Shown: in pieces, positions 14,315 to 23,528 of the stretch
Numbering within the stretch: position 1 is the stretch's first letter
Layout: every line of letters begins with the position of its first letter
Source: an uncultured Oscillospiraceae bacterium
Lineage (GTDB): Bacteria > Bacillota > Clostridia > Oscillospirales > Oscillospiraceae
Assembly: GCA_947581795.1 (NCBI GenBank)
Contig: CANPVS010000011.1
Span: 1-64,000, forward strand
Direction of reading: 5' to 3'
DNA length: 64,000 nt
Position numbers and translations under genes: made by a program
The notes under the pieces: model-generated
Database searches by the model: none
The model's input: the letters and a program-made list of their open reading frames with translations, nothing else
What the model was told of the DNA's origin: nothing

Positions 14315-16646
14315 ATTCATCATCCTGGACGGGGCCATGGGCACCATGCTCCAGGCGGCGGGCCTGCCTGTGGGCCAGAGCCCGGAGGTCTGGAACGTCA
14401 CGGACCCGGAGAAGGTGGCCGCCGTCCACCGGCAGTATGTGGACGCGGGCACCCGCCTGGTGTGCTCCAACACCTTCGGCGCCAACCGCCATAAGCTGGC
14501 GGGCTGCGGCTACAGCTCGGCGGAGCTCATCGCGGCGGGCATCCAACTGGCCAAAAAGGCGGTGGGGCCCGGCGTGAAGGTGGCCCTGGACGTGGGACCC
14601 ATCGGGCAGCTGCTGGCGCCCCTGGGGACCCTCTCCTTCGAGGAGGCCTACGACATATTCAAAGAGATGGTCACGGCGGGGGAGACCGCCGGGGCGGACC
14701 TTGTGTTCTTCGAGACCATGAGCGACCTCTATGAGCTGAAGGCGGGTGTCCTGGCGGCGAAGGAGAACACCCACCTGCCTGTGTGGGCCTCCATGACCTT
14801 TGAGTCGTCTGGCCGGACCTTCCTGGGGACCACCGTCCCGGCCATGGCCCTGACGCTGGAAGCCTTAAGCGTAGACGCCATGGGCTTCAACTGCAGCCTG
14901 GGGCCGGCGGAGCTTATGCCTCTGGTGGAGGAGCTGGCCCGTTGGACGGATAAGCCCATCATCCTCAAGCCCAACGCGGGCCTGCCCGACCCGGCCACGG
15001 GGAAGTACCACATGACGGCGATCGATTTCGCCAAGGCCATGGCCCCGGCGGCGGAACTGGGCGTGGGGGCCGTGGGCGGCTGCTGCGGCACCACCCCGGA
15101 TTTCATCCGGGCCACGGCAGATATATTCCAAGATAAAACGCCCGCTGTCCGGTCCAAGGCGGACCGGCGGGGCGTGTGTTCCGCCGCCCGAACAGTGGAA
15201 TTGGATGGGGTGCGGGTCATCGGCGAGCGCATCAATCCCACGGGTAAGAAGCGGTTCCAGCAGGCCCTCCGGGAGGGGGATATGGACTACATCTTGGCCC
15301 GTGCCGTGGAGCAGCAGGACGGGGGAGCGGACATCCTGGACGTGAACGTGGGCCTGCCGGGGCTGGACGAGCCCGCCATGATGGCAAAGGTGGTCCGGGC
15401 GGTCCAGTCCGTGTCGGACCTGCCCGTCCAGATCGATTCCTCCGACCCGGCCGCCGTGGAGGCGGGCCTGCGGGCCGTGAATGGCCGGGCCATCGTCAAC
15501 TCTGTGAACGGGGAGCGGGCCGTGCTGGACGCCATCCTGCCCCTGTGCAAAAAGTACGGCGCGGCGGTGGTGGGCCTCACCATGGATAAAAACGGCATCC
15601 CGCCCACGGCGGAGGACCGCTTCGCCATAGCGGAGCGCATCCTGGACGCGGCCCTGGGCTATGGCATCCCCAAAGAGGACGTGTACATCGACTGCCTTAC
15701 TCTGACCGTGTCCGCCCAGCAGGACCAGGCGGCGGAGACGCTGAAGGCGGTCCGCATGGTCCGGGAGGAGCTGGGCCTGCACACGGTGCTGGGGGTGAGC
15801 AACATCTCCTTCGGCCTGCCGGCAAGAGAACACGTGACCGTGAGCTTCCTCACCCAGGCACTGGCCGCGGGGCTGGACCTGCCCATATTGAATCCCAACC
15901 AGGCCGCCGTCATGGACGCGGTGGCGGCCTACAGGGTGCTGTCCGGGGAGGATAAGGACAGCGCGGCCTACATAGAGCGCTTTGCCGCCGCCCAAGAGAC
16001 GAAGACAGTCTCCGCCCCGGAGGCAGATATGACCCTGGACACGGCCATCGCCAAGGGCATGAAGGCGGAGACCGCCGCCCTCACGGAAAAGGCGCTGGAC
16101 GCCATGGGGGAGATGGACGTGGTGAACAGCCTGCTCATCCCCGCGCTGGACAAGGTGGGGGACCGGTACGAGCGGGGGGAGATCTTCCTGCCCCAGCTCA
16201 TCAACGCCGCCAACGCCGCCTGCGAGGGGTTTGAGGCCGTCAAAAAGCGCATCGCCCGGCGGGGCGGCGAGACGGTGTCCCGTGGTAAGATCATCCTGGC
16301 TACCGTCCAGGGGGACATCCACGACATCGGCAAGAACATCGTCCGGGTGGTGCTGGAGAACTACGGCTACACCGTCATCGACCTGGGCCGGGACGTGGCC
16401 CCGGAGGCAGTGGTGGAGGCGGCCATCAAAGAGGACGCGCGCCTGGTGGGCCTTTCGGCCCTTATGACCACCACCGTGCCCGCCATGGAGAAGACCATCC
16501 AGGCCCTGCGGGCCAGCGGCCATGACTGCAAGGTCATGGTGGGCGGCGCGGTGCTCACGGAGGAATACGCCATGGCCATCGGCGCGGACTACTATTCCAG
16601 GGATGCCAAGCAGTCGGCGGATATCGCCCGGCTGGTGCTGGGATAA
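14304..16646 (+). CDS. metH: Cobalamin-dependent methionine synthase lacking the activation domain
   Basis: This 780-residue enzyme transfers the methyl group of 5-methyl-THF to homocysteine. It has an N-terminal homocysteine/zinc domain (about 1-280; zinc Cys in FNCSLGP and GGCCGTTPD), a pterin-binding domain (about 290-550; GERINPTGKK), a B12 cap (about 565-650) and a B12-binding Rossmann domain with DIHDIGKNIV (His ligand) near residue 675. It ends there, about 400 residues short of E. coli MetH, because reactivation is supplied by the preceding gene. Translation begins at GTG 14304, within the end of the upstream gene. metF follows. Confidence 0.93.
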   Translation: MEDKFIILDGAMGTMLQAAGLPVGQSPEVWNVTDPEKVAAVHRQYVDAGTRLVCSNTFGANRHKLAGCGYSSAELIAAGIQLAKKAVGPGVKVALDVGPIGQLLAPLGTLSFEEAYDIFKEMVTAGETAGADLVFFETMSDLYELKAGVLAAKENTHLPVWASMTFESSGRTFLGTTVPAMALTLEALSVDAMGFNCSLGPAELMPLVEELARWTDKPIILKPNAGLPDPATGKYHMTAIDFAKAMAPAAELGVGAVGGCCGTTPDFIRATADIFQDKTPAVRSKADRRGVCSAARTVELDGVRVIGERINPTGKKRFQQALREGDMDYILARAVEQQDGGADILDVNVGLPGLDEPAMMAKVVRAVQSVSDLPVQIDSSDPAAVEAGLRAVNGRAIVNSVNGERAVLDAILPLCKKYGAAVVGLTMDKNGIPPTAEDRFAIAERILDAALGYGIPKEDVYIDCLTLTVSAQQDQAAETLKAVRMVREELGLHTVLGVSNISFGLPAREHVTVSFLTQALAAGLDLPILNPNQAAVMDAVAAYRVLSGEDKDSAAYIERFAAAQETKTVSAPEADMTLDTAIAKGMKAETAALTEKALDAMGEMDVVNSLLIPALDKVGDRYERGEIFLPQLINAANAACEGFEAVKKRIARRGGETVSRGKIILATVQGDIHDIGKNIVRVVLENYGYTVIDLGRDVAPEAVVEAAIKEDARLVGLSALMTTTVPAMEKTIQALRASGHDCKVMVGGAVLTEEYAMAIGADYYSRDAKQSADIARLVLG

Positions 16647-16656
16647 GGAGAGAGAT

Positions 16657-17520
16657 ATGGAAAATGGTTTTTGGGAGGCTTTGAACGACCCGGCGAAAAA
16701 GCCCATCGCCGTGGAACTGGACGCGCCGGACAGCCCGGACCTGACCGGCTATCTGGCCGGGGCGAAGGAGCTGGTAGACGCCGGTGCGGCGCTCATCACC
16801 GTGGCGGACTGCCCCAACGGCAAGCCCGGCCTGGACTCCAGCATGGCCGCCGCCAGGCTCCACAGGGACCTGGGCGTGCAGGCCATGCCCCATCTGACCT
16901 GCCGGGACCGCAACCGCAACGCCGCCCGGGCGCTGCTGCTGGGCCTGGGGTCCGAGGGGGTGGAGCAGGTGCTCCTGGTCACCGGGGACCCCATCCCCGC
17001 GGAGCAGCGGGAGACCATCCACGCCGTGTACGATTTCACCAGCCGCACCTTCATCCGCTACGCGGCGGAGACGGGCCTTTTCCACATCTTCGGGGCCCTC
17101 AACGTGAATGTGCGCAATTTCGACCACCAGCTGGAACTGGCCCGGCAGAAGCTGGAAAACGGCGCGGTCGGCTTTTTCACCCAGCCGGTGCTCACGGCCC
17201 GGGCGCTGGAGAATCTGAAAAAGGCCTATGAGACCCTGGACGGCAGGATCATGGGCGGCATCATCCCCGTGGTGAGCCAGCGCAACGCCCTTTTTATGAA
17301 CGAGCACATCGCGGGCGTCGACGTGGACCCCGAGATCGTGGCCCTCTACGAGGGGGCGGACCGGGCCCGGGGCGAGGAGATCGCCGAGAGGGTGAGCATG
17401 GCCGTGGCCCGGGAGATCGCGCCCTATATCGACGGGTTCTATCTCATGACCCCCTTCGGCAGGACCGGGCTCATGGCCCGGATCATGGGGGGACTGAAGA
17501 CGGAAGGCCTGGCGCAGTAA
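16657..17520 (+). CDS. metF: Methylenetetrahydrofolate reductase family protein
   Basis: A 287-residue TIM-barrel enzyme of the MetF family, which reduces 5,10-methylene-THF to 5-methyl-THF with a flavin cofactor. Family features include the early catalytic-region Glu (VELDAPDSPD), HLTCRDRNR, LLVTGDP and FFTQPV. It is short and bacterial-type, with no C-terminal regulatory domain. AAGGAGA precedes the ATG by a few bases, and it follows metH by ten bases. Position in the operon supports supply of the methyl donor to MetH. Confidence 0.88.
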   Translation: MENGFWEALNDPAKKPIAVELDAPDSPDLTGYLAGAKELVDAGAALITVADCPNGKPGLDSSMAAARLHRDLGVQAMPHLTCRDRNRNAARALLLGLGSEGVEQVLLVTGDPIPAEQRETIHAVYDFTSRTFIRYAAETGLFHIFGALNVNVRNFDHQLELARQKLENGAVGFFTQPVLTARALENLKKAYETLDGRIMGGIIPVVSQRNALFMNEHIAGVDVDPEIVALYEGADRARGEEIAERVSMAVAREIAPYIDGFYLMTPFGRTGLMARIMGGLKTEGLAQ

Positions 17521-17557
17521 GAAGAGAGCAACAAATAAACATAGAGGAGAAGGAAAA

Positions 17558-18943
17558 ATGAAACTGACCCGTTCCCAGACCGCGGCCTTCGGCATCGGCG
17601 CCGTGGGCAAGGACATGGTGTACGCCCTGTCCGCCAGCTACGTGATGTACTTCTACCAGGACATCCTGGGCCTGTCGGCCACCTTCGTGGGGCTCATCCT
17701 CATGATCGCCCGGGTGTTCGACGCCCTGAACGACCCCTTCATGGGCATCCTGGTGGCCAAGACCCGCACCAAATGGGGCCGGTTCCGGCCCTGGCTCATC
17801 AGCGGCACGGTGCTGAACGCCCTGGTGCTGTACGCCCTGTTCGCCGCGCCGGACCTGCACGGCACGGGCCTGATGGTCTATTTCGGCGTGATCTACATCC
17901 TCTGGGGCGTGACCTACACCATGATGGACATCCCCTACTGGTCCATGATCCCCGCCGTCACCGATACCCCCAAGGACCGGGAGAACCTGTCCGTGGTGGG
18001 CCGCACCTGCGCGGGCATCGGCTCGGCGGTCATCCAGGTGGGGACCCTGCTGGCCGTGGCCGCCCTGGGCGGCGGCAATGAGCGGGTGGGCTTCGGCCGC
18101 ATCGCCATGATCGTGGCGGCCATATTCGTGGTGGCGGAGATCGTCTGCTGCGCCAAGGTGAAGGAGCACGACATAGGCAGGATGGAGACCTCCTCCGTGA
18201 AGGATATGTTCAAGGCCCTGTTCCGCAACGACCAGGCCATGATCACCGTCCTGGCCATCCTCCTCATCAACGGGGCGCTGTACCTCACCAGCAACCTGGT
18301 CATCTATTTCTTCAAGTATGACTTCGGCGGGACCGGCTGGATGGGCAGCTACACACTGTTCACCACCGTGGGCGGCGCCTGCCAGATCCTGGGCATGATG
18401 GTGGTGTACCCCCTGCTTCACAAAAAGCTGGGCAACACCAGCCTCTTCAAGGTGGCCCTCACCATGGCCATGGCGGGCTACGCCCTCATCCTGGCCGTGT
18501 GCTTTTTGGGGCTGGGCTCCAATATCATCCTGCTGTGCGTGTGCGGGGCGCTGGTGTTCGCCGCCAACGGTATCCTCACCGTGCTCACCACCGTGTTCCT
18601 GTCCAGCTCCGTGGACTACGGCCAGCTGAAGACCGGCCGCCGTGAGGAGAGCGTCATCTTCTCCATGCAGACCTTCGTGGTGAAGGCGGCCTCCGGCGTG
18701 GCGGTGTTCATCACCGGCATCGGTCTGGACCTCATTGGTCTCGTGGGCGACAGCTCCGAGACCGGCGCGGCGGTGGCCCAGAGCGCCAGCACCATCATGG
18801 GCCTGCGGCTTTTGATGACCATCCTGCCCATCCTGGGGCTCACGATCGCGTTCATCTTCTTCGTGAAGAAGTTCACCCTCACCGATGAGCGGGTGCAGCA
18901 GATCGCCGACCAGCTCCGGGGGAAGAAGAATACCGACGCCTGA
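17558..18943 (+). CDS. GPH-family sugar:cation symporter (MelB-like)
   Basis: A 461-residue major-facilitator transporter with twelve hydrophobic helices. The N-terminal GKDMVYALSASYVMYFYQD, with membrane Asp residues, and the DALNDPFMG plus RTKWGRFRPW motifs are diagnostic of the glycoside-pentoside-hexuronide family. Substrate cannot be predicted. It lies 37 bases after metF on the same strand with its own GGAGAAGGA site, so it may be co-transcribed, though a functional tie to methionine synthesis is not obvious. Confidence 0.88.
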   Translation: MKLTRSQTAAFGIGAVGKDMVYALSASYVMYFYQDILGLSATFVGLILMIARVFDALNDPFMGILVAKTRTKWGRFRPWLISGTVLNALVLYALFAAPDLHGTGLMVYFGVIYILWGVTYTMMDIPYWSMIPAVTDTPKDRENLSVVGRTCAGIGSAVIQVGTLLAVAALGGGNERVGFGRIAMIVAAIFVVAEIVCCAKVKEHDIGRMETSSVKDMFKALFRNDQAMITVLAILLINGALYLTSNLVIYFFKYDFGGTGWMGSYTLFTTVGGACQILGMMVVYPLLHKKLGNTSLFKVALTMAMAGYALILAVCFLGLGSNIILLCVCGALVFAANGILTVLTTVFLSSSVDYGQLKTGRREESVIFSMQTFVVKAASGVAVFITGIGLDLIGLVGDSSETGAAVAQSASTIMGLRLLMTILPILGLTIAFIFFVKKFTLTDERVQQIADQLRGKKNTDA

Positions 18944-18995
18944 CCGATAGGCCATGGTTTTTCTTCCCGTCAGGACTGGAAAACCGGAAAAAACA

Positions 18996-19004
18996 TGCTA
19001 TAAT
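18996..19004 (+). promoter_or_regulatory. Extended -10 promoter of plsY
   Basis: TGC-TATAAT (an extended -10 element) lies about 50 bases before plsY. No good -35 hexamer is seen at the right distance (CTGGAA). Confidence 0.6.
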
Positions 19005-19056
19005 AGCCGCTGGCATTTATTAGTATCAACGCGAAAGTGCGGAGGAACATATCGAT

Positions 19057-19659
19057 ATGAGTCTGCTTCTCTCGGCGGTCATCAGCTACCTCATCGGCTC
19101 GGTCAACAGCGCGATCCTGCTGGTGCGGGGCTTCTTCCACAAGGATATACGCTCCTCCGGCAGCGGCAACGCCGGGGCCACCAACGCAGGGCGGTCCTAT
19201 GGCGCCGGCGTGGGCGTGCTGACGCTTTTGTGCGACGTGCTGAAGGCGGTGGCCTCCTGCGCCGTGGGCCGGGCGCTGGCAGGGGAGAACGGCCAGGCCG
19301 TGGCGGGGCTCTTCTGCCTGGTGGGCCACTGCTGGCCGGTGTTCTTCCACTTCCGGGGCGGCAAGGGCATGGCCGTGGGCGCGGGGACGGTGTTTTTCCT
19401 GGACTTGCGGGCCGGGCTCATCATGGTGGCCGTGTTCGCCGTCGTGTTCCTCATCGGGCGGCGGGTGTCTCTCAGCACCATCGTGACCGCGCTGGCGTTC
19501 CCGGCGGTCTATTACGCCCTGCACCGGACCTTTGACGTGAACCTGGCTCTCACCGCCGTGATGGTGGTGCTCATCGTGTTCCAGCACCGGAGCAACATCG
19601 CCCGGATCCTGAACGGAACAGAGCCCAAATTTGCATTCAAACACACCGGCAAGAAGTAA
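19057..19659 (+). CDS. plsY: Glycerol-3-phosphate acyltransferase PlsY
   Basis: A 200-residue, five-to-six-helix membrane enzyme that acylates glycerol 3-phosphate with acyl phosphate in phospholipid synthesis. It retains the three active-site motifs: SGNAGATNAGR, GHCWPVFFHFRGGKGMAVG and the region near the C-terminal FQHRSNIARIL. Length fits the family. The ATG at 19057 follows a GCGGAGGAA ribosome site. Confidence 0.92.
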   Translation: MSLLLSAVISYLIGSVNSAILLVRGFFHKDIRSSGSGNAGATNAGRSYGAGVGVLTLLCDVLKAVASCAVGRALAGENGQAVAGLFCLVGHCWPVFFHFRGGKGMAVGAGTVFFLDLRAGLIMVAVFAVVFLIGRRVSLSTIVTALAFPAVYYALHRTFDVNLALTAVMVVLIVFQHRSNIARILNGTEPKFAFKHTGKK

Positions 19660-19709
19660 GCCGGGCTGCATCGGGCGCGGACGGGCGTCCGGGAGAGAAG
19701 GAATCTGTT

Positions 19710-22067
19710 TTGACCCTGAAAGAACTGCCGATAGGGAAGAAGGCCACCGTCGCCGCCGTGGGCGGCGAGGGGGCGCTGCGTCAGCACTTCCTGGACATGG
19801 GCGTCATCCCCGGCTCGGACATCGTGCTGGTGAAGTACGCGCCCATGGGCGACCCCATGGAATTTATGATCCATGGCTATGAGCTGACGCTGCGGGTGGC
19901 GGACGCGGAGCGCATCCAGATCAAGGACGTCCGGGACCCGGAGCAGAACGCCCCCGGCCGGGTGGAGTACCGGGGCCGTCGCAAGGAACACCCGGGCCTC
20001 GGCGAGAGTGGCAAGTACCACGAGAAGGCCACGGAAAATCCCCTGCCCGACTCGGAAAAGCTGACCTTCGCCCTGGCGGGCAACCAGAACTCCGGCAAGA
20101 CCACCCTCTTCAACCAGCTCACCGGCTCCAGCCAGCACGTGGGCAACTTCCCCGGCGTCACCGTGGACCGGAAGGACGGCGTTATCAAGGGCCACGAAAA
20201 CACCCTCATCACCGACCTGCCGGGCATCTACTCCCTTTCGCCCTACACCAGCGAGGAGATCATCACCCGCTCCTTCATCCTGGACGAGAAGCCCCGGGGC
20301 ATCATCAATATCGTGGACGCATCCAATATCGAGCGGAACCTGTACCTGACCATGCAGCTCATGGAGCTGGACGTGCCCATGGTGCTGGCCCTCAACATGA
20401 TGGACGAGGTCCGTGGAAACGGCGGGTCCGTCAAGATCAATGAGATGGAGGACCTGCTGGGCATCCCCGTGGTGCCCATCTCCGCGGCCAAAAACGAGGG
20501 CATCGACGAGCTGGTGAGCCACGCCCTGCACGTGGCCAAGTACCAGGAGCCGCCCCGGCGCATCGACTTCTGCCGGGAGGACAAAAACGGCGGCGCGGTG
20601 CACCGGTGCCTGCACGCCATCATGCACCTCATCGAGGACCATGCCGCGGCCGCCGGTATCCCCGTCCGCTTCGCCGCCAGCAAGCTGGCCGAGGGGGACG
20701 AGCGCATCGCCGAGGCCCTGCGTCTGGACCAGAACGAGACGGAGATGCTGGAGCACATCGTGTGCCAGATGGAGGCGGAGAGCGGTATGGACCGGGCCGC
20801 CGCCATCGCGGATATGCGTTTCGCGTTCATCAAGGACGTGTGCGCCGCCACGGTGGTGAAGCCCCACGAGAGCAAGGAGCGGGCCCGCAGCGCGGGCATT
20901 GATAAGATACTCACCGGCAAGTACACCGCCATACCCTGCTTCATCGCCATCATGGCATTGGTGTTCTGGCTCACCTTCGACGTGGTGGGCGCCTACCTCC
21001 AGGACGGACTGGATATGCTCATCCAGTGGCTGGCCGGGCGTGTGGACGCCCTGCTTGTGGCCATGAGCGCCGGCGCGGGGGTGCGCTCGCTGGTGATGGA
21101 CGGCATATTCGCCGGGGTGGGGAGCGTGCTGAGCTTCCTGCCGGTGATCGTGGTGCTGTTTTTCTTCCTGTCCCTCATGGAGGACAGCGGGTACATTGCC
21201 CGGGTGGCCTTCGTGATGGATAAACTCCTGCGAAAGCTGGGCCTCTCCGGCCGGAGCATCGTGCCCATGCTGCTGGGCTTCGGCTGCACCGTGCCGGGCA
21301 TCATGGCCACCAGGACCCTCCCCTCGGAGCGGGACAGAAAGCTGACCATACTGCTGACGCCCTTCATGAGCTGCAGCGCCAAGCTGCCGGTATACGCCTT
21401 CTTTACGGCGGCCTTCTTCCCGGCCCGCCGGGGCGTCATCATGATCGGGCTCTATATCCTGGGCATCCTCCTGGGCATCCTGTTCGCGGTGCTCCTGAAG
21501 GGGACGGTGTTCAAGGGCGAGGCGGTGCCCTTCGTCATGGAGCTTCCCAACTACCGCATGCCCGGGGCCAAAAACGTGCTGCACCTGATGTGGGACAAGG
21601 CCAAGGACTTCCTCCAGCGGGCCTTTACCATCATCTTCGTGGCCAGCATCGTCATATGGTTTTTGCAGACCTTTGATTTCCACCTGAACGTGGCCAGAAC
21701 CTCCCAGGACAGCGTGCTGGCGTCCCTGGCGGGGCTCATCGCGCCGGTGCTGGCGCCCCTGGGCCTGGGGGACTGGCGCATATGCGTGGCCCTCATCACC
21801 GGGTTCATGGCCAAGGAGAGCGTGGTGTCCACCCTGTCGGTGCTGTTCGGCGCCGAGATGGCCATCCAGTCCGTGCTGACGCCTCTCGGGGCGGTGAGCC
21901 TTCTGGTGTTCTGCCTGCTGTACACCCCCTGCGTGGCGGCCATCGCCGCCGTGCGCCGGGAGATGGGCGGCAAATGGGCCGCCGGCGTGGTGGTGGGCCA
22001 GTGCGCCATCGCGTGGGTGGCCGCCCTGGCCGCCCGGCTCATCGGCATCGCCGCGGGTCTGGGCTGA
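19710..22067 (+). CDS. feoB: Fused FeoA-FeoB ferrous iron transporter
   Basis: A 785-residue protein with an N-terminal FeoA SH3-like domain (about 1-75), then the FeoB G-domain with G1 GNQNSGKTTLF (near residue 127), G2 NFPGVTVD, G3 DLPG and G4-like NMMD. A C-terminal membrane channel of about ten helices follows with the GCTVPGI and CSAKLPVY cysteine motifs of the gates. It imports Fe2+ in anaerobes. Translation appears to start at TTG 19710 behind GAGAGAAGGA. FeoA-FeoB fusions are common in Clostridia. No FeoC is seen. Confidence 0.93.
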   Translation: MTLKELPIGKKATVAAVGGEGALRQHFLDMGVIPGSDIVLVKYAPMGDPMEFMIHGYELTLRVADAERIQIKDVRDPEQNAPGRVEYRGRRKEHPGLGESGKYHEKATENPLPDSEKLTFALAGNQNSGKTTLFNQLTGSSQHVGNFPGVTVDRKDGVIKGHENTLITDLPGIYSLSPYTSEEIITRSFILDEKPRGIINIVDASNIERNLYLTMQLMELDVPMVLALNMMDEVRGNGGSVKINEMEDLLGIPVVPISAAKNEGIDELVSHALHVAKYQEPPRRIDFCREDKNGGAVHRCLHAIMHLIEDHAAAAGIPVRFAASKLAEGDERIAEALRLDQNETEMLEHIVCQMEAESGMDRAAAIADMRFAFIKDVCAATVVKPHESKERARSAGIDKILTGKYTAIPCFIAIMALVFWLTFDVVGAYLQDGLDMLIQWLAGRVDALLVAMSAGAGVRSLVMDGIFAGVGSVLSFLPVIVVLFFFLSLMEDSGYIARVAFVMDKLLRKLGLSGRSIVPMLLGFGCTVPGIMATRTLPSERDRKLTILLTPFMSCSAKLPVYAFFTAAFFPARRGVIMIGLYILGILLGILFAVLLKGTVFKGEAVPFVMELPNYRMPGAKNVLHLMWDKAKDFLQRAFTIIFVASIVIWFLQTFDFHLNVARTSQDSVLASLAGLIAPVLAPLGLGDWRICVALITGFMAKESVVSTLSVLFGAEMAIQSVLTPLGAVSLLVFCLLYTPCVAAIAAVRREMGGKWAAGVVVGQCAIAWVAALAARLIGIAAGLG

Positions 22068-22096
22068 CAGCCTAAAATTCAACTTTTGGAGAGACT

Positions 22097-23470
22097 ATGG
22101 ACAAACTGAACGTATGCCTCTTGAACGATTCCTTCCCGCCCTGCATCGACGGGGTGGCCAACGCCGTCACCAACTACGCCGGGGTCATCTCGGCGGGGCT
22201 TGGCAGGGCCGCGGTGGTCACGCCCGCCTATCCGGAGGCGGACGACAGCGTCTTCCCGTTCCCCGTGCTGCGCTATCCCAGTCTGGACGTGACCAAACTG
22301 GTGGGCTACCGGGCGGGGCTTCCCTTTGACGCGGAGACCATGGGGAAGATGGAGAACGCCGGCTTCGACGTCATCCACAGCCATTGCCCCATCAGCTCCA
22401 CCGTCCTGGCCCGGGCTCTCCGGGACCGGATCGACCGGCCGGTCATCATGACCTACCACACCAAGTTCGACATCGACATCGCCAACGCTGTCCGGGGAAA
22501 GCTCCTGCGGGACGAGGCGGCCAAGTTCCTGGTCCACAACATTGCCGCCTGCGACGAGGTGTGGTGCGTGAGCCGGGGCGCGGGGGAGAACCTACGGTCC
22601 CTGGGCTACGAGGGGGAGTACGTGGTCATGCCCAACGGCGTGGACCTGCCCCGGGGCCGGGTAGACCAGTCCCTCATCGACAAGGCTACGGCGGGCCTGG
22701 ACCTGCCCGCGAACGTGCCCGTGTTCCTGTTCGTGGGCCGGATGATGTGGTACAAGGGCCTGCGCATCACCCTGGACGCCCTGGCCAAGCTCATGGCTGC
22801 CGGGCGGGACTTCCGCATGGTGTTCGTGGGCGGCGGCGCGGACCTGGACGAGGTGAAGGAGTACGCCTCCTCCCTGGGACTGGAGGGGAAGGCCCTGTTC
22901 GTGGGTCCCGTCCAGGACCGGGAGCTCATCCGGGCCTGGTACTGCCGGGCGGACCTTTTCTTGTTCCCCTCCACCTTCGACACCAACGGCCTGGTGGTCC
23001 GGGAGGCGGCGGCCTGCGCCCTGGCCAGCGTGCTGGTGACGGGAAGCTGCGCCGCGGAGGACGTGGAGGACGGCCGGACCGGGTTCCTTATTGAGGAGAA
23101 TGCCGAGTCCATGGCCGCAAAGCTGACCGCGCTCATGGACGAGCCGGAGGCCATGGCACGGGTGGGTGAGACCGCCCAGCGGGACCTGTACATGTCCTGG
23201 GACCAGGCGGTGCACAGGGCCTATGAGCGCTACGGCGTGGTAGTGGAGAATTACCGCAGCCACCGGCTCGAGCACGACACGGTGACCGACAATCTCCTTC
23301 ATGGCATGGCCCTGGCCATGGACGGCCTCAACAGGAGCCGGGAGCTGTTCCGCCAGGTGGGGGACGAGCTTATAGGCGGCTATGAGGAGCTGAAGGCCGG
23401 CATTGGAGACGAGACCCGCCGTATCGCGGATTGGGTGGAGGACTTGATGAAGCACGGCGGTCAGGAATGA
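22097..23470 (+). CDS. GT4-family glycosyltransferase, diacylglycerol-glycosyltransferase-like
   Basis: A 457-residue GT-B fold enzyme. The N-terminal NDSFPPCIDGVANAV acceptor loop and VIHSHCP, the central YHTKFDID, and the C-terminal GRMMWYKGL and FDTNGLVVREAAAC (E-x7-E donor-nucleotide motif) place it with GT4 enzymes that glycosylate membrane lipids. A C-terminal helical extension of about 60 residues is not part of the catalytic core. The product (a glycolipid) is inferred from similarity. GGAGAGACT precedes the ATG. Confidence 0.85.
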   Translation: MDKLNVCLLNDSFPPCIDGVANAVTNYAGVISAGLGRAAVVTPAYPEADDSVFPFPVLRYPSLDVTKLVGYRAGLPFDAETMGKMENAGFDVIHSHCPISSTVLARALRDRIDRPVIMTYHTKFDIDIANAVRGKLLRDEAAKFLVHNIAACDEVWCVSRGAGENLRSLGYEGEYVVMPNGVDLPRGRVDQSLIDKATAGLDLPANVPVFLFVGRMMWYKGLRITLDALAKLMAAGRDFRMVFVGGGADLDEVKEYASSLGLEGKALFVGPVQDRELIRAWYCRADLFLFPSTFDTNGLVVREAAACALASVLVTGSCAAEDVEDGRTGFLIEENAESMAAKLTALMDEPEAMARVGETAQRDLYMSWDQAVHRAYERYGVVVENYRSHRLEHDTVTDNLLHGMALAMDGLNRSRELFRQVGDELIGGYEELKAGIGDETRRIADWVEDLMKHGGQE

Positions 23471-23491
23471 CAGAAAGAATAAGTATAACAA

Positions 23492-23522
23492 CACCCGCGG
23501 CCGGGAAAACTGGCTGCGGGTG
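23492..23522 (+). promoter_or_regulatory. Hairpin overlapping the ribosome site of the TepA-like gene
   Basis: An 11-bp stem (23492-23502 with 23512-23522, one G-U, nine-base loop) ends seven bases before the ATG at 23529. It contains the only purine-rich GCGGGTGA stretch, so initiation would require opening it. No T-run follows, so it is not a terminator. Confidence 0.55.
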
Positions 23523-23528
23523 AATTTA

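Noticed and set aside
14865-22082. Very long minus-strand open frames opposite metH, the GPH symporter and feoB (also similar ones opposite 44886-47480 and 50778-52955)
   Set aside because: They are the expected antisense shadows of GC-rich genes: low-complexity His/Gly/Arg/Leu-rich translations, no domain motifs and no ribosome sites.
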